This document shows positions 37,120 to 45,107 of a stretch of DNA of 64,000 bases, in pieces. The stretch spans positions 1,612,001 to 1,676,000 of the forward strand of contig NZ_CP022316.1 in assembly GCF_002216795.1 (NCBI RefSeq). The letters are read 5' to 3'. The number at the start of each line of letters is the position of its first letter. Positions within the stretch are counted from its first letter, which is position 1. Origin of the DNA: Brachybacterium avium (GTDB taxonomy: Bacteria; Actinomycetota; Actinomycetes; Actinomycetales; Dermabacteraceae). The translations under genes and the position numbers were made by a program. Below the pieces are notes generated by a model that ran no database searches, was not told where the DNA came from, and was given only the letters and a program-made list of their open reading frames with translations.

Positions 37120-37442
37120 ACGACGAGGCTCTCCCCACCGCGGACGCGACGACGCGCCGGGTACGGCTGACCGCACGGGTGCCGCTCGGGCAGGCCGTGG
37201 TGGGCTGCACCGGGGCGAAGATCGACCCGACGACCGGGCGACCCCATGCCGCGCTCGACATCACCGACGGTGACGGCACGCAGCGCCTGCTGGAGGTGAC
37301 GTCGGCGGACGAGATCGCCCTGAGCACGGGCACGCTGCACGTCGTGCAGATCCATCCGTGGGATCCGCCTCGCTCCGCCGGCGTGGTCCTGCGGTGGGTG
37401 CCCCACCAGCAGACTGACGGCGCGGCGGCGGCCTCGGGCTGA
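37116..37442 (+). CDS. Small protein coupled to the WXG-calpain gene (candidate inhibitor/immunity protein)
   Basis: A 108-residue soluble protein predicted to be mostly beta strands ([49 protein letters not shown]). It has no signal peptide or membrane helix. Its ATG overlaps the stop codon of the effector (ATGA), so the two are translationally coupled. I do not recognise a family. Tight coupling to a protease effector suggests an immunity or inhibitor role, which is inference only. Confidence 0.6.
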   Translation: MNDEALPTADATTRRVRLTARVPLGQAVVGCTGAKIDPTTGRPHAALDITDGDGTQRLLEVTSADEIALSTGTLHVVQIHPWDPPRSAGVVLRWVPHQQTDGAAAASG

Positions 37443-37473
37443 ACGCCTCGTCGAGTCCCGGTACCGTCATGGC

Positions 37474-38589
37474 ATGGACGACGAGGCGAAGCTCCTGAAC
37501 CAGCTCGAGGACGTGGACCGCAGCGATGACGCGCTGCGGGCCTGGGTGTCCGAGCGGATCCACCGGCTGGAGGCCGACGGCAGGCGCAGCGCCGACACCC
37601 ACCTGGTGCGCGTGGACCTGCCGTCGAGCTGGGACATCCAGCTCTACCTCAAGGACGAGTCGACGCACGCCTCGGGCAGCCTGAAGCATCGACTGGCCCG
37701 CTCGCTGTTCCTGTTCGCCCTGGTCAACGGCCAGCTGCGACCGGGGATGCCGGTGATCGAGGCGTCCTCGGGCTCGACCGCGGTGAGCGAGGCGCATGTG
37801 GCAAGGATGCTCGGCATCCCCTTCGTCGCGGTGATCCCGCGCGGCACCAGCACCCGCAAGATCGCGCTGATCGAGGCGGCCGGCGGGCACTGCCATGTGG
37901 TCGAGGGCGCGGAGTCGATGAGCCGGGAGGCGCAGCGGCTGGCCGATGAACAGGGCGGGCTGTTCATGGACCAGTTCACCCACGCCGAGCGGGCCACCGA
38001 CTGGCGGGGCAACAACTCGATCGCCGTCAGCGCGCTGACACAGCTGGAGCTGGAACCGCATCCGGTGCCGCGCTGGATCGTGGTGGGGGCCGGTACCGGC
38101 GGGACCAGCGCGACCTTCGGACGGCTGCTGCGCTACCGCAACCTGCCCACCTCGCTGTGCGTGGCCGACGTCGAGAACTCCGCCTTCTTCGAGGGCTGGG
38201 TGCAGCAGGATCCGACGATCACCACCGACCAGGGCTCGCGCATCGAGGGGATCGGCCGCCCGCAGGTCGAGCCGAGCTTCGTTCCCGGCGTGGTGGACCG
38301 GATGATCCGGGTGCCCGATGCGGCCTCGATCGCCGCGACCCGATACCTCTCGGAGCACCTGGGCCGGCGCGTCGGCGCCTCGACCGGCACGAACCTGGTC
38401 GCCGTCGCCCGTCTGATCACGCAGATGCGCGAGCGCGGCGAGACGGGCTCGGTGCTGACCCTGCTGTGCGATCCCGGGGATCGCTACTCCGACACCTACT
38501 TCGACGACGACTGGGTCGCCGCTCAGGGCTGGGAGCTGGGCCCGTGGCAGGATGCGCTCGCCCGGATGCTGCCGTTGGGGAGCCGCTGA
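37474..38589 (+). CDS. PLP-dependent cysteine synthase-family protein (Cds1-like cysteine desulfhydrase)
   Basis: A 371-residue fold-type II PLP enzyme. The PLP lysine is in [13 protein letters not shown], the substrate loop is [19 protein letters not shown], and the phosphate-binding glycine loop is [17 protein letters not shown]. The long N-terminus and the [12 protein letters not shown] and GRPQVEPSF segments resemble the mycobacterial Cds1 group, which degrades L-cysteine to pyruvate, ammonia and sulfide. TACCGT lies seven bases before the ATG, suggesting leaderless initiation. It is not obviously related to the flanking effector genes. Confidence 0.85.
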   Translation: MDDEAKLLNQLEDVDRSDDALRAWVSERIHRLEADGRRSADTHLVRVDLPSSWDIQLYLKDESTHASGSLKHRLARSLFLFALVNGQLRPGMPVIEASSGSTAVSEAHVARMLGIPFVAVIPRGTSTRKIALIEAAGGHCHVVEGAESMSREAQRLADEQGGLFMDQFTHAERATDWRGNNSIAVSALTQLELEPHPVPRWIVVGAGTGGTSATFGRLLRYRNLPTSLCVADVENSAFFEGWVQQDPTITTDQGSRIEGIGRPQVEPSFVPGVVDRMIRVPDAASIAATRYLSEHLGRRVGASTGTNLVAVARLITQMRERGETGSVLTLLCDPGDRYSDTYFDDDWVAAQGWELGPWQDALARMLPLGSR

Positions 38590-38622
38590 CCGCGCTCGGT
38601 CGCGGATGCCACGGCGGCCGGT

Positions 38623-38666
38623 GGGGACCACTCCCCATCGCCCCCTCGCCCCACCCTCCGTACGCT
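38623..38666 (+). promoter_or_regulatory. GGGGA-N4-TCCCC palindrome and promoter of the lipoprotein gene
   Basis: GGGGACCACTCCCCATCG (38623-38640) is followed after exactly 20 bases by TACGCT (38661-38666), a good -10 box. The same palindrome-plus-ATCG arrangement lies upstream of two effector genes at 43.8 and 45.0 kb. Confidence 0.6.
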
Positions 38667-38709
38667 GACCACACGCGGCTCGGGGGAGCCGGATCTGAGG
38701 AGTGGACCC

Positions 38710-39642
38710 ATGCCACGCACGAAACGGACGGGCGCAGCAGCGCTGCTCGCCGCACTCACGTTGGCGGTGGGTGCATGCACCGGGGCGGAGGTCGTTCCCG
38801 TCACGAGCCCGACGACCCCGGGACCGACGGCGGCCTCGACACCCGGCGCGCTCTCGAATTCGGAGCAGGCGGAGATCGATCTCGCGACGACGGATGTCAT
38901 CACCATGATCGTTCCAGCCGTGGACCCCGGTGGCAGCTACGGCGAGATCCTTTTCGTGGTGACCGAGGACTCGTTGACGAGCAGCTACACCCTGCGCGAC
39001 GGCACCGTCCTCTACTCGGTCCCGAGAACGATCTCGGCGGCAGACCGGGAGCACCTCGAAGGGGCCGTCGAGGCCTATGTGGCCACCGCCCCCAGGCAGC
39101 GGGGTCCGCAATGCCCCCACGGAGCCGCCGGCACGGTCGAGATCTCCGGATCGGTCTCCCACCTGTCCGAGGCCTCACCCTGCACCTCCGAGAGCCCGAT
39201 GAACGCGCTCTGGAACGCCGCGCATGAGCTGCAGGACGACGACGTGGCGCAGCTGGGCCACCCGTATCAGCACTCATCGGTCGAGATCCGCCCCTGGGAG
39301 GGGGACGGTCCCGACGAGTCAGTCCCGGCCGAGAGCTACTCGCTGAGTCCATCCGGCCACCAGGACGAGATGACCATCCGGGCTGAGAACACCCCGCCCG
39401 GATGGGGGCGGACCCTCGTTCCCGGCCCCGGGGACGAGGAGACCAGCCTCGCCGCCGGAGGGGCGGGCACCGTGCTGACCGCCCTCAACGACGTGCTCCT
39501 GGACGAGGACCCGGTGCGCTGCGAGGACCCGGCCGGGGAGGTCCGGATCCTCGGCAGCGGCACCCCGGAGCTGGTGCGGACCGTCCGCCTCTGCCCCAGG
39601 AACGAGCCCGAGGTGCTGGTCGACGCGCTGCGCGCTCTCTGA
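38710..39642 (+). CDS. Hypothetical lipoprotein
   Basis: A 310-residue exported protein with signal peptide and lipobox (LTLAVGACTG) and a Pro/Thr linker. The mature part has paired cysteines (QCPHG, SPCTS, VRCED, RLCPR), likely two disulfides. No family recognised. GAGGAG lies before the ATG. The upstream palindrome is shared with effector genes, which hints that it belongs to the same regulon. Confidence 0.65.
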   Translation: MPRTKRTGAAALLAALTLAVGACTGAEVVPVTSPTTPGPTAASTPGALSNSEQAEIDLATTDVITMIVPAVDPGGSYGEILFVVTEDSLTSSYTLRDGTVLYSVPRTISAADREHLEGAVEAYVATAPRQRGPQCPHGAAGTVEISGSVSHLSEASPCTSESPMNALWNAAHELQDDDVAQLGHPYQHSSVEIRPWEGDGPDESVPAESYSLSPSGHQDEMTIRAENTPPGWGRTLVPGPGDEETSLAAGGAGTVLTALNDVLLDEDPVRCEDPAGEVRILGSGTPELVRTVRLCPRNEPEVLVDALRAL

Positions 39643-39686
39643 GTCATATCGTCAGCGCCAGGTCAGCGGTGGCAGCTCCAGTCCGT

Positions 39687-41063
39687 TCATGCCCTCGCCC
39701 GCACGTCTCGGGACCCTGGAAGGTCACCACCCTGCTCAGGGCCCTCCCCTCCCCTGTGGTCCGCCCCCGCGTCGGAGTCGGAGACCGCGTGGCCCGTCGG
39801 CTCCGCCAGGCGCTCGAGAGCCTGACCGAGTCGGGGTCGGTAGCGGTCCAGGGCCACGTCCTGGAGGTCCTCCAGCATCGCTCTCAGGCGGCGGGGGACC
39901 TGCACGGAGCCCTCCCCGTAGTGGCTGATCTCGTCGACCGCGAGGGACAGGTGGCCCTCGATCGACTGCGGTCGGTGCACGACCCGCACCCGGCCATCCT
40001 CGTCGGCGATGTATGGGCTGGGAGACTGGCGGCGCACCAGGTGCCTCAGCACCCGGTGCAGCTCGTCGATGACCTTCACCGCCGTGGTGGGGTCGTTGAT
40101 GCCGGGCGACAGCGCCCGCTCGGCGATGTCGACCAGCTGACGGATCCCGAATCCGACGTCCTGGTGCATCTGTCGCTCATGGCCGAGGGTGATCGTGCTC
40201 CACAGCCTCGCGCGGTCGGCCTCCTCGAGCTGCTCGGTCCCCCAGACACGGAACAGGTGCTGTCCCTCGGCGAGGAACTGCCCCACCTCGCGGTCGATCA
40301 GCACCACCACGTCGAGCCCGCGGGCCAGCTCCACCAGCCGCTCGTAATCCACCTGAGTGATGACCCCGTGCACGTCCTCGGTGGAGACCGCCACCCGGGG
40401 CGTTCCCGGATCGGGCGACCAGGTGGGTCCGAGGCCCGTCCCCTCATCCTCCTCGGTCCCCGGGTACAGCGCTTCGGCGAGCTCCAGCGAACGGTCACCG
40501 ATACGGGAGATCACGTGGGAGACCTGGATGGACGTGGTGATGTGGTGGATGAACGCGAGGAAGCAGCCCACACTCGCCAGCACCAGCAGGAACGCCAGCG
40601 TCACGGAGGTCTTGGGGACGAATTCGCCGGTGTTCCCGTACTCTCCGCGCACCGAGCGCGTGACGGCCAGCGCGAACACGAAGCTCGCGATGAACACACC
40701 CAGCGTGAACTGAGTGATGCGGCTCTCCAGGAAACCTCCCAGCACGCGCGGGGTGAACTGGCTGCTGGCCAGCTGCAGGATCACCATCGTGATCGAGAAG
40801 ACCAGACCGGTCATCGAGATCATCCCGGTGGCGATGGTGCCGAGAAGTCCGCGGGCGCCGTCGGGACCGCCCTGGAACACATAGGGGAGGTTCACATCGA
40901 GCGCCTCCTCCAGCTGGGGGAGCCCCACTCCCAGCACCACGGCCGCGATTGAGCACGCCACGGGGATCGCCCAGAACGGGCTCCATAGCCGACCCCACCA
41001 GGACTGCCTCGTCACGTTCGGTGTGCGGCCGCGTGCACGGGCGGTAGACCGGCCCTGTTCCAT
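39687..41063 (-). CDS. DUF2254 domain-containing membrane protein
   Basis: A 458-residue protein with four N-terminal membrane helices (FWAIPVACSIAAVVLGVGL; GMISMTGLVFSITMVILQL; FTLGVFIASFVFALAV; VTLAFLLVLASVGCFLAFI) and a cytoplasmic domain containing VDIAERALSPGINDPTTAV, the most conserved DUF2254 block. Function unknown; the family is thought to be a channel-like membrane protein. It is convergent with the lipoprotein gene. Confidence 0.9.
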   Translation of the reverse strand: MEQGRSTARARGRTPNVTRQSWWGRLWSPFWAIPVACSIAAVVLGVGLPQLEEALDVNLPYVFQGGPDGARGLLGTIATGMISMTGLVFSITMVILQLASSQFTPRVLGGFLESRITQFTLGVFIASFVFALAVTRSVRGEYGNTGEFVPKTSVTLAFLLVLASVGCFLAFIHHITTSIQVSHVISRIGDRSLELAEALYPGTEEDEGTGLGPTWSPDPGTPRVAVSTEDVHGVITQVDYERLVELARGLDVVVLIDREVGQFLAEGQHLFRVWGTEQLEEADRARLWSTITLGHERQMHQDVGFGIRQLVDIAERALSPGINDPTTAVKVIDELHRVLRHLVRRQSPSPYIADEDGRVRVVHRPQSIEGHLSLAVDEISHYGEGSVQVPRRLRAMLEDLQDVALDRYRPRLGQALERLAEPTGHAVSDSDAGADHRGGEGPEQGGDLPGSRDVRARA

Positions 41064-41226
41064 ACGCTCTCCCGGTGCATCCGGCGACCACTCAGGGCGT
41101 GCCGCCCACGTCGGAGTCGATCGTAGACGGTCCGGACGGTGTCGTCCGCCATCCTGATCAGTGGCCGCGCAGACGGCGGGGACGCGGTGCGGCGTGCCAC
41201 GATCCTCCTCGCACTACGCTCGCCCG

Positions 41227-41991
41227 ATGACGACGACGCCGCCCCATAGCACTCCCTCGCGACGCCTGCGACGGGTGGTGCCGGTGCTGGCGATGCTCGT
41301 CCTCGGCCAGCTGGCCGCCGCGATCGTGATCCTCCTGCTCGCCGCCCCCGTCTCCGTGCCGCTCGCCGCCGTCGCACTCCTGTGCGCGCCGGCCCCGGCC
41401 CTGGTCGCGGCCTCGACCCTGCGGCCGCGCGCCCCCGGCGAGGTGACCCTCGCGGATCTGTTGACTCTGCTGCGACACCTGGCGACCGGCGCGTTCGCCG
41501 CCGCGACCGTGCTCGTCCTCGGCGAGGTGCTGACCGCGCGGTCCTGGCCGCTCGCGATCCTCATCGCGGCTGCGCTCGCCTCCGACGCGCTCGACGGCCC
41601 GGTCGCGCGGCGCACGGGCACGGCAGGTGTGGTCGGCGCCCGGATCGACATGGAGGCCGACGCCGCGCTGATCCTGGTGCTCTCGGTGCTCGCGGCCACC
41701 GTGGTGGGTCCCTGGACGCTCGCGATCGGGCTGATGCGCTATGCCTACGTCGCGGCGTCCTTCGTACGGCCTGCGCTGCGCCGCCCGCTGGACTTCAGTC
41801 AGTTCCGGCGGGTGACCGGCGGGTTCCAGGGCGTCGCCCTGCTCACCGCCATGGTGCCGGCGATCCCCCGAGAGGTGGCCGCGGGCATCGTGGCCACCGC
41901 GCTCGCACTGCTGATCGTCTCGTTCGGCCGGGACGTCATCGCGCTCGAACGTGCCGAGGCGGCCGAACGGGAGGATTCCTACCACCGGTGA
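41227..41991 (+). CDS. CDP-alcohol phosphatidyltransferase family protein
   Basis: A 254-residue membrane enzyme. The full signature DG-x2-AR-x8-G-x3-D-x3-D is present as DGPVARRTG through GARIDMEAD. Six helices are predicted. These enzymes attach an alcohol such as inositol phosphate, glycerol phosphate or serine to CDP-diacylglycerol. TACGCT lies six bases before the ATG, so the message is probably leaderless. A longer upstream frame is not used. Head group not determined. Confidence 0.85.
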   Translation: MTTTPPHSTPSRRLRRVVPVLAMLVLGQLAAAIVILLLAAPVSVPLAAVALLCAPAPALVAASTLRPRAPGEVTLADLLTLLRHLATGAFAAATVLVLGEVLTARSWPLAILIAAALASDALDGPVARRTGTAGVVGARIDMEADAALILVLSVLAATVVGPWTLAIGLMRYAYVAASFVRPALRRPLDFSQFRRVTGGFQGVALLTAMVPAIPREVAAGIVATALALLIVSFGRDVIALERAEAAEREDSYHR

Positions 41992-42005
41992 GCGGCACGC
42001 CGCCG

Positions 42006-42038
42006 TGGCGCACCACGCGGTTCTCGAGCAGGATCCCA
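42006..42038 (-). pseudogene. Acyl-CoA dehydrogenase gene fragment 1 (cassette junction)
   Basis: About 30 bases match the plus-strand sequence 46383-46413 inside the intact acyl-CoA dehydrogenase gene with two mismatches. On the minus strand it reads GILLENRVVRHG, identical to GILLENRVVRH in the dehydrogenase. It lies between the phosphatidyltransferase and the effector cassette at 42.1-44.3 kb. Confidence 0.7.
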
Positions 42039-42074
42039 GGCCGAGAGGTCGCTCGAGTCCGAGCCGACCCGTCC

Positions 42075-42554
42075 TCAGCTCTCGAGGGTGACCAGCTGCT
42101 GATCGCCGTGGGCGACGATCCGCACCTCGGGACCGAAGGTCGCATTCTGGATCTCGTGCTCGAACACGTCGGAGGAGATCATCGCCGCCAGCACCGCACT
42201 CCCACCGGCCCGGAACAGGAAGAGCTGGGTGGAGGACTGGTAGTACTTGCCGCCCAGCAGCTCTCCCCCGGCCGCCTCGTTCACCCTCTCCGCCGGAGTG
42301 CCTTCGGGAAACACCAGGAGGTCGTCGAACTCGACACCGACGATGCCGGACAGCGCAGCCTCGCCCCCGTCCTTCCACAGCTCGACGACAACGTCGTCGA
42401 TCTCACGTCCTGATGTCAGCTCCATCGGGCCTGCCTCCTCGTCGTCGTGCTCGCCCTCAGGTGTCCTCGTCCCGCACGCCGCCACGCCCAGCACCGCAAG
42501 AGCGAGGAGAGTGCGGCGCGCGAGGACCTGCGGCCCGTTCCGGGGACTCGTCAA
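42075..42554 (-). CDS. Lipoprotein coupled to the DUF6973 effector (candidate immunity protein)
   Basis: A 159-residue exported protein with signal peptide and lipobox (LALAVLGVAACG). The mature domain is alpha/beta (IDDVVVELWKDGGEAALSGI, QLFLFRAGGSAVLAAMISS). It starts with TTG, overlapping the TGA of the effector gene by four bases, with AGGAGAGG upstream. Immunity proteins for secreted toxins are often lipoproteins encoded just downstream; here that role is inferred from position and coupling. Confidence 0.65.
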   Translation of the reverse strand: MTSPRNGPQVLARRTLLALAVLGVAACGTRTPEGEHDDEEAGPMELTSGREIDDVVVELWKDGGEAALSGIVGVEFDDLLVFPEGTPAERVNEAAGGELLGGKYYQSSTQLFLFRAGGSAVLAAMISSDVFEHEIQNATFGPEVRIVAHGDQQLVTLES

Positions 42555-43654
42555 CTCGTCTGCCTCTCCTGCGGATGACCGGGCATCGGCGCCGCGTCCG
42601 GGTCGGGGTGACCTGCCTGATCCGGCGTGATCGAGTTCGACGGCACCAGGTTCCCGGACTGATCGATGACCACCATCTCACCATCCGCGACGGCCTGCTC
42701 GACGAGGTCCGCGATCTTCTCATTCGTCGCGAAGGGATGCTCCCGCGCGATGCGGCGCCCGACCTCGTTGTTGTACAGATCCATCGCCTCACGCGCCGGG
42801 TCATTGCCCTCGAGCCGCTCGTGGCCGGTCCAGAAGTCCGTGGCCCAGTCATCGCCGAAGAGCCGGGCGTTCCTCGCGTTGATGTACGCGTGCCGGAAGG
42901 CATCGGCCTGGTCGTCGTTGAACGGCGCGTCACCAGGATGAGGATCGTCGCCGTTCTCGTCGCCGTAGCGCGCAGAGACCTCGTCGAGCGCCTGATCCTT
43001 GACATCATTGAAGAGCTTCATCTCCAGCGGGTTGAGGTCGTCCAGCAGCTCGGCCTCCGTCTGCGTGACCTCCATGGGATCCGGGATATCCACGCCTGCC
43101 TTCTCGGCGAGCCAGCGCTTGTACCCGGTGAGCTTCCACATCGTGGTCTCGTCGTCCTCGACCTGGTACTCCTCGAAGATCCTGTCCGCGTCCTCCTGCG
43201 TGAGGGTATGGTCGGTCTGCTTGCCCGTCGGCGAAGACCCGCCGTTGTCGTTCCCGAGCCCGTCATCGCCGTCAGGGTCCCCGGAGAAGAAGCCCGCGGC
43301 GAGACCCGGTGCGAACCCGGCGCCGAGGCCGACGGCTCCGAGCCCCATCCCCACCTCCGCGCCCGGTCCGAGACCGCCGCTGTCACCCGCGGAGCTGGCG
43401 CTGTCCTGCTCCTCGGCATGGTTCTCGAGCTCGCGCGAGAGAGTCCTGAGGTCGGCGAGGATCTTGTCCACGTCGTGCAGGACGCCCCTCCGCCACGCGT
43501 TGCGCAGCTGGTCCGCGTCCTGCCCGCGCCACATCGATTCATCCATCACCCGCGGCGTGACCTCGGCCACCATCTGAGCGATCGCGGAACCCCCGCGCGA
43601 GAACGAGTCCGCGCACGTCCTCACAGCCTCCGTGTCCTGCCCGAGAAAGCCCAT
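42551..43654 (-). CDS. WXG-motif effector with DUF6973-like C-terminal domain
   Basis: A 367-residue protein. The N-terminal helical domain starts MGFLGQD and has a WRG motif at 42-44, exactly as in the calpain effector at 35956. A Gly-rich linker (about 95-140) follows. The C-terminal domain has DDQADAFRHAYINARNARLF, then GHERLEG, then AMDLYNNEVGRRIA. The DAFRHA, HE and MDLYNNEVGR pattern matches my recollection of DUF6973, which occurs at the C-terminus of polymorphic toxin-like proteins; its biochemical activity is not known to me. It is followed by an overlapping lipoprotein gene and preceded by a membrane protein gene. Confidence 0.78.
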   Translation of the reverse strand: MGFLGQDTEAVRTCADSFSRGGSAIAQMVAEVTPRVMDESMWRGQDADQLRNAWRRGVLHDVDKILADLRTLSRELENHAEEQDSASSAGDSGGLGPGAEVGMGLGAVGLGAGFAPGLAAGFFSGDPDGDDGLGNDNGGSSPTGKQTDHTLTQEDADRIFEEYQVEDDETTMWKLTGYKRWLAEKAGVDIPDPMEVTQTEAELLDDLNPLEMKLFNDVKDQALDEVSARYGDENGDDPHPGDAPFNDDQADAFRHAYINARNARLFGDDWATDFWTGHERLEGNDPAREAMDLYNNEVGRRIAREHPFATNEKIADLVEQAVADGEMVVIDQSGNLVPSNSITPDQAGHPDPDAAPMPGHPQERQTS

Positions 43655-44312
43655 CCCTGCTCCCCCTCACCGTGCCCGATCGCACGGTGCCGCCGCTGTC
43701 ATGGTCGGGCGCCCGCATCCTGCGGGGCCGCCGGGCCCTGGTGGTCGCCGATGCTATCCGCGCCTCGTCGTCACGGCGATGGGGACAACTGCCCATCCTG
43801 CGCCGACGGCAGCTCAGCGCTTCCGCCGGAGCCGATACGGGCAGCGCTCCTTCCGAGGAGCTGCCCACCGGGACCACGCCGCCGAACGACGCCACCCAGG
43901 ACGAGAAGACGGGCGAGAAGACGGACTCCGACCTCGCACGCACGGGCGTCTCGCTGTTGGTTCCGGCCTCGATCGCCCCGCCCACGGTCATCCCTGGCGT
44001 CGCCCAGAGCATGACGAAGGTCGCGAGGGGGCCCGGCCACACCACCGACAGGACGGCGCCGACGAGGATCGTGGCCATGCCGGTCACCATGATCGCCAGT
44101 CCGTGACGACGCCGCTGACTCACGGAGGCGAGCCCACCCGCTCGGGCCCCGGGGGCCCTGGAGAGCCCGAGGACGAGCATGCACACGCTCGCGGAGAGCC
44201 CGACGAACGCCGCAGCCAGGAACCGACTCGTCCCCGCCATGAACAGCACGACGGCCACCGACGTCGCAGCGACGACCCAGAAGGCCGCCGTCGTCATCGC
44301 CGCTCTGCTCAT
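43539..44312 (-). CDS. Four-helix membrane protein (3' end uncertain)
   Basis: As read, about 257 residues with four N-terminal helices (AAFWVVAATSVAVVLFMAG; FLAAAFVGLSASVCMLVLG; GLAIMVTGMATILVGAVLS; LATFVMLWATPGMTVGGAI). The last 80 residues are Arg-rich and overlap the next gene by 116 bases. Restoring one base in the CCC near the ALPV codons would give a natural end at GQLSPSP with a stop at 43771 and remove the overlap. I favour that shorter form. ATG at 44312 follows AGGGG. It may be part of the effector cassette. Function unknown. Confidence 0.55.
   Translation of the reverse strand: MSRAAMTTAAFWVVAATSVAVVLFMAGTSRFLAAAFVGLSASVCMLVLGLSRAPGARAGGLASVSQRRRHGLAIMVTGMATILVGAVLSVVWPGPLATFVMLWATPGMTVGGAIEAGTNSETPVRARSESVFSPVFSSWVASFGGVVPVGSSSEGALPVSAPAEALSCRRRRMGSCPHRRDDEARIASATTRARRPRRMRAPDHDSGGTVRSGTVRGSRDGLSRAGHGGCEDVRGLVLARGFRDRSDGGRGHAAGDG
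43751..43794 (-). promoter_or_regulatory. Palindrome and promoter of the DUF6973 effector gene
   Basis: On the minus strand GGGCAGTTGTCCCCATCG (43794-43777) is followed after exactly 20 bases by TAGCAT (43756-43751). It is the third occurrence of the palindrome-ATCG-N20 layout seen at 38623. It overlaps the end of the membrane protein gene and sits about 100 bases before the effector start. Confidence 0.55.
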
Positions 44313-44337
44313 GACCACCCCTGAAGATCTGGACTCA

Positions 44338-44421
44338 CCGCGTCCCGGGCGTCCGAGGCGATCTCACGGGCGGTGCGTGAGTTGTGCACCTTGGCGGGCG
44401 AGGCCTGCTCGGCCCTGACCG
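44338..44421 (-). pseudogene. Acyl-CoA dehydrogenase gene fragment 2 (cassette junction)
   Basis: This stretch aligns without gaps to 46426-46509 of the intact dehydrogenase gene at about 80 percent identity. Translated on the minus strand it gives RAEQASPAKVHN then REIASDARD, against RPEQASLAKVHN and REIATDARD in the intact protein. In the intact gene this piece is directly followed by the sequence found in fragment 1 at 42.0 kb, so the two fragments are halves of one decayed copy, separated by the effector cassette. Confidence 0.85.
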
Positions 44422-44949
44422 TCAGTGGATGTCCGCGCAAGCCTGGGCCACGTCGACGTGCACCGTCAGCTCGGAGAAACCCTTGGCGCGGAAGCTCAGG
44501 GTGATCCCGTCGCCGGTGCTCGAGGTGGTGAGCCAGCCGCCGGTGCCCCCTGTGGGGGTCGGGGCGGCCGGTAGGGCATGGGATTCGAGCGCCTCGGAGA
44601 GCGCGATCGCGATCCGCTCGTGGTCAGCGGACTCGCGCCCCAGATAGACATCGCATCGGCGCGTGGGAAGGGTGATCCGGCAACCGGCATCGCTCGGCTT
44701 CTCCCCCGCTGGGGTCGAGTCCTCCCAGCTGAGGTCACCAAAGGCGCCCTCGAGGGAGGCCTGGGCGTCCTCCAGCAGAGCAGCCGCCGTCTCGCGGGCC
44801 TCCTCGGGCTCCATGGGGCTCGTGGTCACGGTGGTCTCCTCATCGGTCGGTTCATCACCTGAGCAACCGGTCAGAACCATGAGACCGGCGAGAGCTCCCG
44901 ACAGCACCACAGTCCGTCGGTCACGCACGGTCGTTGCCATGCGGGGCAT
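44422..44949 (-). CDS. Hypothetical lipoprotein
   Basis: A 175-residue exported protein with signal peptide and lipobox (GALAGLMVLTGCSG), a Glu/Thr linker, and a mature domain with two cysteines (DAGCRITLPTRRCDVY) and a third near the end (AQACADIH). GAGGAG precedes the ATG. It is divergent from the second calpain effector, repeating the arrangement at 35.2-36.0 kb, where a lipoprotein is also divergent from a calpain effector. Confidence 0.68.
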   Translation of the reverse strand: MPRMATTVRDRRTVVLSGALAGLMVLTGCSGDEPTDEETTVTTSPMEPEEARETAAALLEDAQASLEGAFGDLSWEDSTPAGEKPSDAGCRITLPTRRCDVYLGRESADHERIAIALSEALESHALPAAPTPTGGTGGWLTTSSTGDGITLSFRAKGFSELTVHVDVAQACADIH

Positions 44950-45031
44950 CGTGTACTCCTCGTACTGTCGTCCGACGAGAGCGTCAGGAACACTTTCACC
45001 CCGTCGACAGGACAGTGCAATCGAGCTCCGT

Positions 45032-45075
45032 GGGGACTTCTCCCCATCGACCTCGGATCGCGTCGAGGATGGCGT
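45032..45075 (+). promoter_or_regulatory. Palindrome upstream of the second calpain effector
   Basis: GGGGACTTCTCCCCATCG (45032-45049) lies about 60 bases before the ATG of the effector. The -10 region 20 bases further on is weak (TGGCGT at 45070; GAGGAT at 45065 is an alternative). Confidence 0.55.
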
Positions 45076-45107
45076 TCCTGCTCATCGGTGATCTGTCGGG
45101 GGTGGTG

